Source of the DNA: Lewinella sp039816955
Lineage (GTDB): Bacteria > Bacteroidota > Bacteroidia > Chitinophagales > Saprospiraceae
Assembly: GCA_039816955.1 (NCBI GenBank)
Contig: JBCBWU010000005.1
Location: forward strand, 1 to 64,000
DNA: 64,000 nt
Reading direction: 5' to 3'
Under the pieces are notes generated by a model. That model was not told the DNA's origin and ran no database searches. It was given only the letters and a program-made list of their open reading frames with translations. Position numbers and translations under genes: made by a program. Shown here piece after piece: positions 35,227-44,995 of this stretch. The stretch's first letter is position 1, and every line of letters starts with the position of its first letter.

Positions 35227-36966
35227 CTAATACCGCCAAGAACGCACATCGGCTCCCGCCGGCGCGATCTTTGGCATATCCTCTTCTACCCACTTCTTGA
35301 TGAACATTCGGTGGTAGCGTAGCCGACTAATTGCGTTAGGCTCTTTGTGGTCGCCATTCCAGCAGTGCTCGGCCCGATCACCGTAGTCTACCTCACCATC
35401 GTAGTAGGGGGCGGTAGTTTCTTCCAGAATTTCTTCCACTAGGTAAACCGCATTATTGAGGTAATAATTGTCCATATCACCACAGTAGATGTGCACCTTA
35501 CCTTTCAGTTTGGGACCAAGTGTGGCCCAATCTCGCTTCATAATGTAAGCCAGATCGTAGTTCTCTTTCCAATAGTCCGCTACCTCAGGATTAATTTCGC
35601 CAGTCACCTTGTCCCAAATTCGTTGCGGGTAGCCATCCGCTCCTACCGGACTGTAAACCGCTTCCCAAATATCCCATTGCTGCCCGGAGCGACTGTGGGT
35701 TCCTAATACCAATTCGCGCTGATTCATATCCTGGAGGCTGCTACTCACATTGCCCAGGTAATCACGGCGGCCGGCTACTTCGGTCTTCTTAAACTCACTT
35801 TCTAGATAGTAGGCATTTTTATCATCGTAGATATTGGTCAGACAAAAGGCCCGAAAATCGATAGGATCAGGGCAAGCCGCGTAGCAGGTACCGTAATCAT
35901 CTGGATATAAAACCTGTACCGCCAGTGCTTCCCAACCACCGGTAGAGCCGCCGTAAACGAAGCGCGCCCAACCTTCGCCAATCCCACGGAATTGTTCTTC
36001 GATGTAAGGAATCAATTCATAGGTAATAGCATCACCATAAGGCCCCAGGTTTTCGGAATTCACCGCGTAGCTATCATCGTAGTAAGGATTAGCGTGCTGG
36101 ATCTCAATAGCTAGCATACGGGGAAAATCGTCACCAGTCCAGGCCTGATAAAAATCGTAGGCCTCTTGCTGTACAATACGGTTATAGCAGTCCAATTGAA
36201 AGCGCGAGCTGTAGACACAAGGCTCAGTTGTATCAGCAGGTTCGGTGCGCCAACCTCCAAAATCCGCCGGGAAGTGTCCGTGCATAATAGCCAGCGGATA
36301 TTTCACCTCTGGGTGCTCTGCCCATCCTTTTGGTAATAATACATGCGCGCCCAGGTACATATCCCTACCCCAAAATTCACTGAGTAAGTTTGAGCGAATT
36401 TTCACGTGCTTTACCCACTCCGTATCTTCTGGAGGAGTGATCGGGTCAATTGCTTGATCAAAAGCCAATTCGTAGGTCTTGCCTCCCGCAATAGTCAGTG
36501 TTTGAGACGTATTCAACAAGTTACCAGGTGCCCTATTCCATTGCTGTCCTTCACCACGGTCCATCGGTAACTTAACGGTATGGCCATCACCACGCTCAAA
36601 GGTCTCGTACTTGTGCAGTAGAACCTGCACCTGGTATTCTCTTTCTGGAATCTCTGCCATACTCACCAGCGGATAACCCGGCGTATCAGGACGGAACTCC
36701 AGCACCGTTCCTGGCTCCCAATTCTCTACGTTCATACCAAAGGCCAGCTGCGTACCAGGGCCATCCGAAATTTGGAAGCGTGGCTCGCTTTCGGTGTTCG
36801 TGGATAGCATCACCAATAAGCGGCCATCCAAGGCCTCATCGGCTAGCTCAACGGGTAATTTGATCTGAAAACTCGGCTCTGAGGGCGAACCTGAGGTTGG
36901 AGCAGAACAACTCCAATACCCTACCGTCATGGCTAATAGAAGAACAAAAATGGATGGCTTAAGCAT
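35227..36966 (-). CDS. Alpha/beta-hydrolase esterase lipoprotein
   Basis: 579 residues. Signal peptide ends at GYWSC (Cys20). An N-terminal beta domain (about 30-200) precedes an esterase-D-like alpha/beta hydrolase core: YPLAIMHGHFP, FVYGGSTGGWEAL with nucleophile Ser341, and late DMDNYYLNNAVY and AEHCWNGDH that should supply the acid and His. Start ATG 36966; the 21 residues upstream of it are not signal-like. Substrate unknown; it may act on extracellular esters or peptides. Confidence 0.8.
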   Translation of the reverse strand: MLKPSIFVLLLAMTVGYWSCSAPTSGSPSEPSFQIKLPVELADEALDGRLLVMLSTNTESEPRFQISDGPGTQLAFGMNVENWEPGTVLEFRPDTPGYPLVSMAEIPEREYQVQVLLHKYETFERGDGHTVKLPMDRGEGQQWNRAPGNLLNTSQTLTIAGGKTYELAFDQAIDPITPPEDTEWVKHVKIRSNLLSEFWGRDMYLGAHVLLPKGWAEHPEVKYPLAIMHGHFPADFGGWRTEPADTTEPCVYSSRFQLDCYNRIVQQEAYDFYQAWTGDDFPRMLAIEIQHANPYYDDSYAVNSENLGPYGDAITYELIPYIEEQFRGIGEGWARFVYGGSTGGWEALAVQVLYPDDYGTCYAACPDPIDFRAFCLTNIYDDKNAYYLESEFKKTEVAGRRDYLGNVSSSLQDMNQRELVLGTHSRSGQQWDIWEAVYSPVGADGYPQRIWDKVTGEINPEVADYWKENYDLAYIMKRDWATLGPKLKGKVHIYCGDMDNYYLNNAVYLVEEILEETTAPYYDGEVDYGDRAEHCWNGDHKEPNAISRLRYHRMFIKKWVEEDMPKIAPAGADVRSWRY

Positions 36967-37102
36967 GTGGATTGTGGTTTGCAGCGGTGAATAAGTCAGA
37001 AAAGATAAACATTTCCCAAGTGCCGTCAAATCGTTTGCAAAATATCAGATGCTTCTATTTTATAATCATAAAAATTACATTACAAAAAAAATACGCATAC
37101 TA

Positions 37103-37133
37103 TTGACAAACACTTAAATTATCCGTATCTTAG
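37103..37133 (+). promoter_or_regulatory. Promoter for the gene at 37169
   Basis: TTGACA at 37103-37108 and a -7-like TATCTTAG at 37126-37133, 17 bases apart, in an AT-rich gap; predicted leader about 30 bases. Confidence 0.5.
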
Positions 37134-37168
37134 TAGGGATTTGAGAAAACACATTGAAACGCATCCCT

Positions 37169-37816
37169 ATGAACTCCCTATTCAAATGGCTATTGGGCCG
37201 CCAAGAAGAAGATCCTGAAGAAAGGCCCACTTCCTATCTAGACAACGAGCTATGTACTTGCGATCGCTTTGGAAAAGTGTTGGAGCAATACATCGAAAAG
37301 CTTCTGCCCGCAGAACAGGCAATAGCACAGCACTTAATAGCGGCATTATTGGAACTGGGCAAAGGCAGTCACCCCCCACAGGATCTCAAGCTATTCATGA
37401 AGATGACGCACTGGTCTCGGCATTTGCAATACCACCGGCACCTGATCACTGAATGGTGGCAGCTCTTGAAGGGCTGTGCGCAACTGCACAATCAATATCA
37501 GGCACTGAACGCTGATGACTGTTGCCCCATCAATCGCCAAAACCTACCGGCGGCACAGGCTATCACCTGGCTCTATATCCATATTAAAAAAGGAGAAAGT
37601 GTGACCAGTGTATTGCCTTTCATGGACGACTGTCTACGCCAATATCCACTCTGCAGTGAAATTGCTGAGCAGCTGGCCTTGAGCGCTGCCAATGCGCTAA
37701 CCAGACAGCCATTCTACCGATTCCATCGCCACAACATCGCCATTCAATACCCTAATCTAAGTCGGGGACGAATGGGGCGGCAGTTGCAAATTCAGGCGGT
37801 ACGTTGGGCTTCTTAG
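37169..37816 (+). CDS. Hypothetical protein
   Basis: 215 residues from ATG 37169 (a TTG at 37154 adds five residues). No signal peptide or TM segment. Largely helical, rich in Gln, His and Leu (EKLLPAEQAIAQHLIAALLE, SRHLQYHRHLITEWWQLL); Cys-x-Cys at ELCTCDRF and DDCCP. No family recognised. The 3' end overlaps the convergent membrane-protein gene by 4 bases. Confidence 0.65.
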   Translation: MNSLFKWLLGRQEEDPEERPTSYLDNELCTCDRFGKVLEQYIEKLLPAEQAIAQHLIAALLELGKGSHPPQDLKLFMKMTHWSRHLQYHRHLITEWWQLLKGCAQLHNQYQALNADDCCPINRQNLPAAQAITWLYIHIKKGESVTSVLPFMDDCLRQYPLCSEIAEQLALSAANALTRQPFYRFHRHNIAIQYPNLSRGRMGRQLQIQAVRWAS

Positions 37817-38211
37817 CTAGACTTTGCTTTCTTACGTTGAAGCAAGAAAAAGAGAACTATAGCTGGAAATAGCAGTAGCATTGAGAGAGTACCAATGGCA
37901 GGTGTGTAGTCAAGTGTAAATCCAACAATACTAACAAGAGCAAACATTAGAAAGAGAAAACTGCACAACAATAGTATTACCGTGAGGAGAACACGTGTAT
38001 TGCTCTTTGGTGCCAGACGAAAATACAGTAGCCAACCCACCAATAAAGAGCAGGCGGGTAATAGGAACAGCACCTCTTCAAAGACAAATATCATTTCCCA
38101 GTGCGACTCGTACTCTCCAACGTAATATGAGTATCCGTAGGGTAAAATGAGCAACATCACACAGAGCAACAATATGAAATACTGCAGCCCATTCAAAAAA
38201 TTAATACCCAT
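37813..38211 (-). CDS. Small membrane protein
   Basis: 132 residues with about four hydrophobic segments (LQYFILLLCVMLLILPYGY, VLFLLPACSLLVGWLLYF, VLLTVILLLCSFLFLMFAL, LSMLLLFPAIVLFFLL) and a basic tail (QRKKAKSS). Start ATG 38211; a TTG at 38223 is less likely. No family recognised; integral inner-membrane protein of unknown function. Confidence 0.65.
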   Translation of the reverse strand: MGINFLNGLQYFILLLCVMLLILPYGYSYYVGEYESHWEMIFVFEEVLFLLPACSLLVGWLLYFRLAPKSNTRVLLTVILLLCSFLFLMFALVSIVGFTLDYTPAIGTLSMLLLFPAIVLFFLLQRKKAKSS

Positions 38212-38287
38212 AAAAGCTTGCAATTAGATACTAAAAATGAGGCCTGCTCGTATGTGGCTATCCATCCTCTCTTATCGTTATGAGACA

Positions 38288-38322
38288 AGTTCTCGGAGAA
38301 CTCCAAAGTCTCTCCGAGAACT
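38288..38322. repeat. Short relative of the 16002 inverted-repeat element
   Basis: Arms AGTTCTCGGAGA (38288-38299) and TCTCCGAGAACT (38311-38322), 12 bp perfect. The sequence TTCTCGGAGAACTC followed by AAGTCT is the same as the tip of the 16002-16221 element, as if the interior had been lost. It lies just before the stop of the S9 peptidase gene and could serve as its terminator. Confidence 0.55.
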
Positions 38323-38335
38323 ACAAGTAAAAGTC

Positions 38336-40378
38336 TTACTCCTCCTCGGTCCGATATTTCTCAAACCAAGCCAGCGTGTGTGCAATCTTAGTGATCAGAT
38401 TACTCGGGCGAGCGGCTATTCCGTGGCTAGCCTCTGGAATTTCTACCAACACGGTCTCTACCTGGCGCAACTTCAACGCATGGTACAATTGCTTTGATTC
38501 GCTGGGCGGGGTACGCAAGTCATTCATACCCACCATCACCATGGTTGGTGTTTCTACATTTTCTACCAGAGACAGTGGCGAAAAACGCCAATAATCCTCC
38601 ACGTTTTCCCAGGGCTGCCCTTTGATCCGGTAATTGGCATAACCGTAGTAGTTATCTGCCACCAGGGTTTTACTAATCCAGTTTACTACAGGCTTAGCCA
38701 CCACGGCTGCCCGGAAACGGTTGTTCTTACCAATAATCCAGGCTGTCATAATCCCGCCGGCGCTACCGCCCGTCACGTAGAGATGTTCTTCATCTACTAA
38801 ACCCTGTTCCAACAAGTAGTCTACCCCGTCCATCACATCCTGATAATCTTCCCCGGGATAGTTGTGGTACAAGAGATTGGCAAACTCCTCACCATAACCC
38901 GTACTACCCCGCGGATTAGGATAAAACACCAGATAACCGGCGGCAGCGTATAACTGCATCTCAGCGGAGAAACGTGCTCCATAGTTGAGAATAGGGCCGC
39001 CGTGGTTTTCTACCAGCAGTGGATATTTTTGCTCGGGATCATAATTCGGTGGTTTCACGATCCAACCCTGAATCGGGCGTTGGTCAAAGCTCGATTGGTA
39101 GCGTACTTCTTCCACCTCCCCTAGTTCGCGATGAGCCAATAAATCCGCATTGAGCGCACTAAGCACTTTGGACTCACCGCCATTAGTAGAAACCACAGCG
39201 AGAGCAGCAGGCTCGCTGGTTGTACTGTGTGTATAGGCAATACGACCGTTATTAGATAGACTAAACGAGCCACCGGGATAGGGCCGGCCAATTGAAGTTC
39301 CCCCTAGGTTACCAGTCACGTCTCTTAAGGCTCCACTTGTGCTCAGGTAAGCAATTTTCGTATCTCCCCAATCGTCGTAGGTGATGTACAGGCCCTGCCC
39401 ATCCTTACTCCATTTCATAGCCCCTACGCTGCGGTCTAACTCGGCAGAGATTACGCGTTGGTTACCACCGTCAGCATCCATTAGGTATAGATCCGTCACC
39501 TGGTAGGCTTGCACTTTATCCTCGTAGCTGCGGTAAGCAATGGTTTTGCCATCCGGCGAAATCATGGGGCTGTTGTCTGGTCCCTGGCGGTCGGTTAAGG
39601 CCAAAATATCGCCAGTTGCTACACTGAGGCGGTACACCTCGCTATTGCGAAAATCATATTCCCAATCCTCATTGCGGTTGGCCGAAAAGAAGATATGATC
39701 ACCATCCGGCGACCAGGATAAGGAACCACCATGATTGAAGTCTCCGCTACTCAGCTGGCGGGCGGTACCACCTTCTGCTGGAACCACAAAAATGTGTGTG
39801 AAGCCCGGCTTGAGGTAACCCCGGCCATCCGCTTCGTGCTTTAAACGATCCGTAATTCTTGGCTTCGCTGCCCATTTGGCGCCCTTCGGCTTAGGGGGCA
39901 TTTTAGCAATAACGGGTGGCGCCACATCAACCTTCATGCTAAATGCGATAGACTCCCCATCCGGTGACCAGGCCATGTTGGAGGGTGATCCCTCAAGGTG
40001 AGTCAGGCGGGCCATTTTTCCACTGGCTACCCAGTATACAAATATCTCGGAGCCAGCCTCTCCCCTACTCACAAAGGCGATCCGATCACCACTTGGCGAC
40101 CAACGAGCGGAAGACTCACTGCCCTCGCGACTGGTCAGTTTCTGATGGTTACCTCCGTCGGCATCCACCATCCAGAGCTGCCCCACGGAACGGTCTTTCA
40201 TAATATCAAAACCCATGCGACGGTAGACAATCATATCACCGTCGGGAGAAATCCGCGGGTCACGAACGTGCTCTAGCTCAAACACATCCAAATAGGAAAA
40301 CGAGGGCTTATCCTGCCCCATCAAGAAAACACTTGCCGACACCAGCAAGGCCAGCGTAAAAAATCCACGAAATACCAT
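38336..40378 (-). CDS. S9 family prolyl-oligopeptidase-like peptidase
   Basis: 680 residues. After a signal peptide (about 1-20) comes an N-terminal seven-bladed propeller made of WD40-like/TolB-like blades (RWSPSGDRIAFVSRG, MAWSPDGESIAFS, MISPDGKTIAYRS) and a C-terminal alpha/beta hydrolase with the catalytic triad Ser539 (TGGSAGG), Asp620 (MNDLRTPP) and His652 (EASHGIAA). Cleaves oligopeptides, probably in the periplasm. Start ATG 40378; the upstream extension to 40471 lacks signal-peptide character. Confidence 0.9.
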   Translation of the reverse strand: MVFRGFFTLALLVSASVFLMGQDKPSFSYLDVFELEHVRDPRISPDGDMIVYRRMGFDIMKDRSVGQLWMVDADGGNHQKLTSREGSESSARWSPSGDRIAFVSRGEAGSEIFVYWVASGKMARLTHLEGSPSNMAWSPDGESIAFSMKVDVAPPVIAKMPPKPKGAKWAAKPRITDRLKHEADGRGYLKPGFTHIFVVPAEGGTARQLSSGDFNHGGSLSWSPDGDHIFFSANRNEDWEYDFRNSEVYRLSVATGDILALTDRQGPDNSPMISPDGKTIAYRSYEDKVQAYQVTDLYLMDADGGNQRVISAELDRSVGAMKWSKDGQGLYITYDDWGDTKIAYLSTSGALRDVTGNLGGTSIGRPYPGGSFSLSNNGRIAYTHSTTSEPAALAVVSTNGGESKVLSALNADLLAHRELGEVEEVRYQSSFDQRPIQGWIVKPPNYDPEQKYPLLVENHGGPILNYGARFSAEMQLYAAAGYLVFYPNPRGSTGYGEEFANLLYHNYPGEDYQDVMDGVDYLLEQGLVDEEHLYVTGGSAGGIMTAWIIGKNNRFRAAVVAKPVVNWISKTLVADNYYGYANYRIKGQPWENVEDYWRFSPLSLVENVETPTMVMVGMNDLRTPPSESKQLYHALKLRQVETVLVEIPEASHGIAARPSNLITKIAHTLAWFEKYRTEEE

Positions 40379-40771
40379 AGACGTCGTAATTTGGTATAAG
40401 GCCCTAAAAATAACAATTAGCCTGGGCTTCCAAGCAGAATTGATCATCATGAACACTGTAATCATCCTCAAAGCTCCTACTAATCAACCCTGGCATGCAG
40501 CGAAATTCGTTATCGTGCGATTCAGCAAAGGGGCTATACCTGATGCAATTTTTCACAGCAGATGGACAAAGCAAAACGCTACCGCTGGTGAAGCAGTAGG
40601 AATTACTCCCTTAACTGTTCGTAGAAGGAATAAATGAGTAGCTAGGTAGGTCTATTACTAAGTAAGCTGTCTTAATGAGAGGTAGTTTGATTATCCAAGT
40701 AAGAGGAGCTGTATAACACTCCGCTAGAAGGCACATCAATACTATCGCTTAACAAACAAAAAACAGCTGCG
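40379..40771. other. Divergent intergenic region with a doubtful small ORF
   Basis: 393 bases between the S9 peptidase and cotH. A 62-codon ORF from ATG 40449 to 40637 on the plus strand (product starts MNTVIILKAP) has no recognisable domain, promoter or partner, so I do not call it as a gene. No strong hairpin or -7 box was seen. Confidence 0.4.
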
Positions 40772-43159
40772 ATGAGCATAAGATCGACACTACTACTCTC
40801 TTTTCTATTTCCCTGCCTATTGGCCGCTCAAAGCCTTCCATTGGAGGTTAATTTAACCGAAGATGGACGACTTACCCACGGAGGTAACATCACCGAAGGC
40901 TTTTATAAGACGGCAGATATTCATAAGCTTGAAATCACCCTTACCGAACCTGATTGGTTCGAACTACTTGATGGCCCGGGAGGACCCGGTGGCAATGCCG
41001 GCGAAACACTGATCGGAGTACTCACTTTCAATGATGATTTGGTGCTAGATAGTGTTCTGGTAAGCATCAAAGGGCAGACTTCAGATCGCCAGAATAATTC
41101 GGAGAAAAAGTCCTTCAAAATCGAGATTGACGAAATCCTGGACCAGGATCTAATGGGCTACGACAATCTCAATCTCAACTGTGCCTTCCAGGATCATTCC
41201 AGTATGCGGGAAGTCCTCTACTATGATATTTCCAGAGCGTTCGCTCCTGCCCTGAAAGGTTCCTTTGTAGATCTCTACATCAACGGGCAGTACTGGGGGC
41301 CTTACAACAATATCCAGCAAATAGAAGGCCGGTACATCCAAGAGTGGTTTACCGACAATGATGGAACCAGATGGCGTGCGGTTTCTCCAGACGGAGTTGG
41401 CGGCGGTGGCCCTGGTGGCCCAGGAGGTCCAGGCGGTGCTTTTGGTACCGGCGTATCCACGCTCAATTACAACGGACCGGATTCTACGGATTACAACGAG
41501 AATTACACCTTGAAGAAAACCAGCAAGGAGAACCCTTGGGAAGACTTAATTGCCGTGTGTGACGACCTCAATCACCTCCCAATTGATGATCTATACGAGG
41601 GGCTCAAGCATTCCTTAGACATCGACCGGACGATGTGGTTCTTGGCGCAAGAGGCCGTATTTTCTGATGATGACAGTTACCTGCACAAAGGTGGAATGGA
41701 CTACTATGTGTACTGGGACAATGCTACAAACCGCCTTATGCCACTGGAAGTGGATGGGAACTCGGTCCTGGCCAGCAATAATATCACCTGGAGTCCCTTT
41801 TATCACGAAACCGATGAGCGCTTCCCCTTACTCAATCGGCTCTTACAGAACACCGAAGTTCGGCAACGCTATCTCGCCCATCTGAGAACGGTATTGGACC
41901 TCTACTTCATAGAAGAAGACATCCACGACCGGATTGATGAGTTTGCTGTTATTCTGGATCAAAGAGTGCAGGATGATCCTAAGAAGATTTACTCTTACAC
42001 CCAATTTGTGAACGGCGTTGAATCGCTGAAGGAGTTGATCTCAGATCGCATCACCTTCTTGCAAAACCATACTGAGATCAACCGACAAGGGGTAGAAATC
42101 GCCAACGCCCTAATGGAAACTAGCGCTGGAGTTGGACTTCCTCCCCTACCCGAGGAAGAAGTACAGGTGACAGTTGAAGTCGGTGCCGATGCACAAAGCG
42201 TGATACTCTATTACGGTCTGGGACTAGATGGTGCATTTGAAAGAATCCCTATGTACGACGATGGTATGCACGGCGATCAAGCTGCGGGCGACAACATCTA
42301 CGGCGCCCTCATCCCTGCTTATCAATCGGGAACTTACGTTCGATATTACTTTGAAGCCATTAAAGACGATGAGTTCTCTACTGCCAGCTACTTCCCTAAA
42401 GGTGCGGAACACGATGTCTTTGTTTATCGTGTAGAAGCTTCAGTTGTACCATCCGAGAATGTGGTAATCAACGAATTCATGGCGGATAATGAAGCCAGCG
42501 TAGCCGATGACGCTGGTGAGTACGATGATTGGGTCGAGCTATACAATAAAGGTATCGAAGCGGTGGATCTGACTGGCTATTTCATGTCGGACAATGAGAG
42601 TGAAATCACCAAATGGCGATTCCCCGATGGCACCATCATTGGCCCCGATGAGTACCTGATTGTCTGGGCGGATGAAGACGAAGATCAAGCCAGTGATACG
42701 GAACTGCACGCCGACTTTAAAATCTCCGCCGGAGGTGAAGAATTACTCCTGGTGGATGCTGAAATGCAAATCATCGATGCCATTTACTTTGGCGAACAGG
42801 AAGAGGATCGCACCTTCGCCAGACGACCCAACGGCATCGGTGATTTTACGGCAGGCGAACCTACCTTCAACGCCAATAATGACGACATCACCTCTACTAC
42901 CACTGTATCAGACAAGCAGCGTTTATTCATCGCCCCTAACCCCACAAGTAACCACTTCACCGTCGGTTTAGAAGGTGAATTCACCGAAAACTTGGAACTG
43001 ACTATTTTCAATACTGCTGGTCAAATCATCTTGCGCCAGCAGGTGAACGCCAATGCGCAAGTTGATGCCAGAAATATTGATTCGGGCACGTATTTCATTG
43101 TTATTCACGATCCGGAACAGCAGGTCAACTATCGCCAAAAGCTAGTGATCGTGAAATAA
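40772..43159 (+). CDS. CotH kinase-family protein with lamin-tail domain and T9SS sorting domain
   Basis: 795 residues, exported by a signal peptide (about 1-20). The first half matches CotH-type protein kinases: KLEITLTEPDWFELL, KKSFKIEID, NCAFQDHSSMREVLYYDISR, and PLEVDGNSVL at the catalytic Asp region; it also carries two Gly/Pro-rich loops (about 68-78 and 208-228). Next are a beta domain (about 470-560), a lamin-tail domain from about 563 (VVINEFMADNEASVADD) and, from about 711, a T9SS type A C-terminal sorting domain (FIAPNPTSNHFTV, LVIVK end). So the product is likely a surface or secreted kinase-like protein. It heads the CotH-DUF4956-HlyD-TolC cluster. Confidence 0.85.
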   Translation: MSIRSTLLLSFLFPCLLAAQSLPLEVNLTEDGRLTHGGNITEGFYKTADIHKLEITLTEPDWFELLDGPGGPGGNAGETLIGVLTFNDDLVLDSVLVSIKGQTSDRQNNSEKKSFKIEIDEILDQDLMGYDNLNLNCAFQDHSSMREVLYYDISRAFAPALKGSFVDLYINGQYWGPYNNIQQIEGRYIQEWFTDNDGTRWRAVSPDGVGGGGPGGPGGPGGAFGTGVSTLNYNGPDSTDYNENYTLKKTSKENPWEDLIAVCDDLNHLPIDDLYEGLKHSLDIDRTMWFLAQEAVFSDDDSYLHKGGMDYYVYWDNATNRLMPLEVDGNSVLASNNITWSPFYHETDERFPLLNRLLQNTEVRQRYLAHLRTVLDLYFIEEDIHDRIDEFAVILDQRVQDDPKKIYSYTQFVNGVESLKELISDRITFLQNHTEINRQGVEIANALMETSAGVGLPPLPEEEVQVTVEVGADAQSVILYYGLGLDGAFERIPMYDDGMHGDQAAGDNIYGALIPAYQSGTYVRYYFEAIKDDEFSTASYFPKGAEHDVFVYRVEASVVPSENVVINEFMADNEASVADDAGEYDDWVELYNKGIEAVDLTGYFMSDNESEITKWRFPDGTIIGPDEYLIVWADEDEDQASDTELHADFKISAGGEELLLVDAEMQIIDAIYFGEQEEDRTFARRPNGIGDFTAGEPTFNANNDDITSTTTVSDKQRLFIAPNPTSNHFTVGLEGEFTENLELTIFNTAGQIILRQQVNANAQVDARNIDSGTYFIVIHDPEQQVNYRQKLVIVK

Positions 43160-43185
43160 TTGCGGTAGCAAGAGAAGGTAAGTTC

Positions 43186-43221
43186 CGCCCACCTGACTGC
43201 TTTATTGTCGACAGGTGGGCG
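43186..43221 (+). terminator. Hairpin between cotH and the DUF4956 gene
   Basis: CGCCCACCTG (43186-43195) and CAGGTGGGCG (43212-43221), 10 bp perfect, 16-base loop, no T tract. It could be a partial terminator or RNA-stability element inside the cluster. Confidence 0.5.
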
Positions 43222-43291
43222 ATTTACTGCTATAGACCTAGCCGGGAGTTTACTTTTGGTTAACTTACGCCCCCTTATTATCTTTTTTTGC

Positions 43292-43987
43292 ATGATTGAT
43301 TTATCGTTGTTTCAAACCAACGTGGCCAACCCGACATTTGTCTCCACCGCCTACGCCATGCTACTGGCTTTCCTACTCGGGTGCCTACTAGCGTTTACGT
43401 ACGAGAAAACTACCGCGGAGATTCGGCTATCGCACCATTTTCTGCAGGCCCTAATTCTGGGCGCTATTGTGGCGGCTACCGTGATGCACGCCATTGGTGA
43501 CAGCTTGGCACGAGGCCTGGGAATGTTGGGCGCACTGGCCATTATTCGCTTCCGTACCTCCATCAATAATCCGCGCAACATCATCTTTATGTTTGCCTCC
43601 CTCGCTACGGGTATCGCCTGTGGGGTATACGGCTTTAATGCGGCCTTTGCCGGGGTACTATCTTTTTGCGGAGCTGCATTTTTACTCCGTTATTCGCCTT
43701 TCGGCAAAACGCAGCTGCAAGGCAGTATCCGTTTCAAGCGTGACCGTACGGATCCCCTGGATGAAAAAGAAATTGAAGCTATCCTATTGCAATTCTGCGA
43801 ACGTATCGAGTTGCGGCAACTACAGCTCTCCGTCGAAGAGTTCACCGAACGAGAGCTCTTCCGTTACGAATACGTCACAGTGATGAAGCCCAAAGCCAAA
43901 GAAGAAGACCTGCTGGAGGCACTATTAAACACCAAGGTGTTATTCGATGTGCGGATCAGCCGTAAGCAACAAACCGAAGTACTCTAA
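43292..43987 (+). CDS. DUF4956 membrane protein
   Basis: 231 residues. Four TM helices in the first 150 residues (AYAMLLAFLLGCLLAFTY, LQALILGAIVAATVMHAI, IIFMFASLATGIACGVYGF, AFAGVLSFCGAAFLL), with the family motif LGALAIIRFRTSINNPRNI, then a cytoplasmic C-terminal domain. DUF4956 is commonly found near CotH and VTC-type polyphosphate polymerase genes; here there is no VTC gene. Start ATG 43292 (the reading from 43205 is not membrane-like). 14 bases separate it from the HlyD gene, so they are co-transcribed. Confidence 0.85.
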   Translation: MIDLSLFQTNVANPTFVSTAYAMLLAFLLGCLLAFTYEKTTAEIRLSHHFLQALILGAIVAATVMHAIGDSLARGLGMLGALAIIRFRTSINNPRNIIFMFASLATGIACGVYGFNAAFAGVLSFCGAAFLLRYSPFGKTQLQGSIRFKRDRTDPLDEKEIEAILLQFCERIELRQLQLSVEEFTERELFRYEYVTVMKPKAKEEDLLEALLNTKVLFDVRISRKQQTEVL

Positions 43988-44001
43988 GAGACTATAGTCG
44001 T

Positions 44002-44994
44002 ATGAAGATCAATCCGATTTACGTTGTCATGGTGCTGGGTTTATTGATTGTGGTTCCGTTTACTCGCCAATTACAACAGCGCCCTACCTCCTTTTACGGT
44101 ATTGCTGAAAATCAAGATTTGGACCTCAGCCTAGCACATCCAGTAGTGGTACAAGGTATCGCCGTCAGAGAAGGTGAAGCAGTAGAAGCGGGCCAGTTAT
44201 TGGCAGTTCTAGAGCGTAAAGACATCCCTTTTCAGGAAGCTAGTCTAGAGCAAGAGGGAGAGCAATTTAGGGCAAAGAAAGCAGAGCTCTTGGCGCGCCA
44301 AACCAGTGAACGTAAAGAAATCGAAGAAGAGAAGGCCGAAGCTTTATTTCAAATAGAAAATAAGCTAAGGCTACTACGAAGCGAGCAAGCTCAAAATACC
44401 GCGCTACTGCAAGATTTAAACAGCACGGAGGGGGTGACACCCGAAGCTATTGCTAATCCGGAGATTGCTGCACTAGAGGCCGAGCGAGCTACGCTAGATG
44501 CTAAGTATTTGGTATTGCAGCAAAATCTAAATCGAGAAATACAAGCGGAACTAAAACTACTGGAAACACAGCAACAACAAGTAAGTATTGACCGCCAGGA
44601 GATTGACCGGCAATCAGCTGAACTGGAGTTACGAGCACCCGTGAGTGGTGTAATTGGCACCGTTAATTTTATTGCTGGTGAGCAGGTGGGTAGCCGCGAG
44701 ACCATCCTCAACATCTACCAACTGCACCCCAATCAAGTGACCACGTACATACCAGAAGGACAATTGACTGATCTTCCACTTGGCACTACCCTAACGGTAT
44801 CCTCTCTGCAAACGCCAGATTACCAGATAGCGGGTACTATTATTAGCCTTGGCAATAAGATTCGAGAGCTCCCTGTGCGTATGCGACGCGATCCGGCAGT
44901 GCAGGCTTGGGGGCGCGAAGTACTACTGGAGATCACCGCCGAAAATCAACTCATTCAAGGAGAGCGGGTATTGGTAGAACAAATCACCGAATAG
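44002..44994 (+). CDS. HlyD-family membrane fusion protein
   Basis: 330 residues. One N-terminal TM helix (about 7-24), a half-lipoyl motif (GIAVREGEAVEAGQLLAVLE), a long coiled coil (about 85-205; EQEGEQFRAKKAELLARQ and QAELKLLETQQQQVS) and a second lipoyl/beta-barrel part (LELRAPVSGVIGTVNFIAGEQVG). This is the build of periplasmic adaptor proteins of tripartite exporters and type I secretion. It lies between the DUF4956 and TolC-like genes, and no ABC or RND pump gene is present, which makes the inner-membrane partner unclear. Confidence 0.85.
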   Translation: MKINPIYVVMVLGLLIVVPFTRQLQQRPTSFYGIAENQDLDLSLAHPVVVQGIAVREGEAVEAGQLLAVLERKDIPFQEASLEQEGEQFRAKKAELLARQTSERKEIEEEKAEALFQIENKLRLLRSEQAQNTALLQDLNSTEGVTPEAIANPEIAALEAERATLDAKYLVLQQNLNREIQAELKLLETQQQQVSIDRQEIDRQSAELELRAPVSGVIGTVNFIAGEQVGSRETILNIYQLHPNQVTTYIPEGQLTDLPLGTTLTVSSLQTPDYQIAGTIISLGNKIRELPVRMRRDPAVQAWGREVLLEITAENQLIQGERVLVEQITE

Positions 44995-44995
44995 G

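Noticed and set aside
38288..38322. Ordinary terminator only, unrelated to the 16002 element
   Set aside because: Rejected as the sole explanation because the tip sequence is shared with the 16002 element over about 14 bases; terminator function remains possible.
40449..40637. 62-codon plus-strand ORF between the S9 peptidase and cotH
   Set aside because: No domain, promoter or neighbour context; length is within chance for this region. Kept only as a note.
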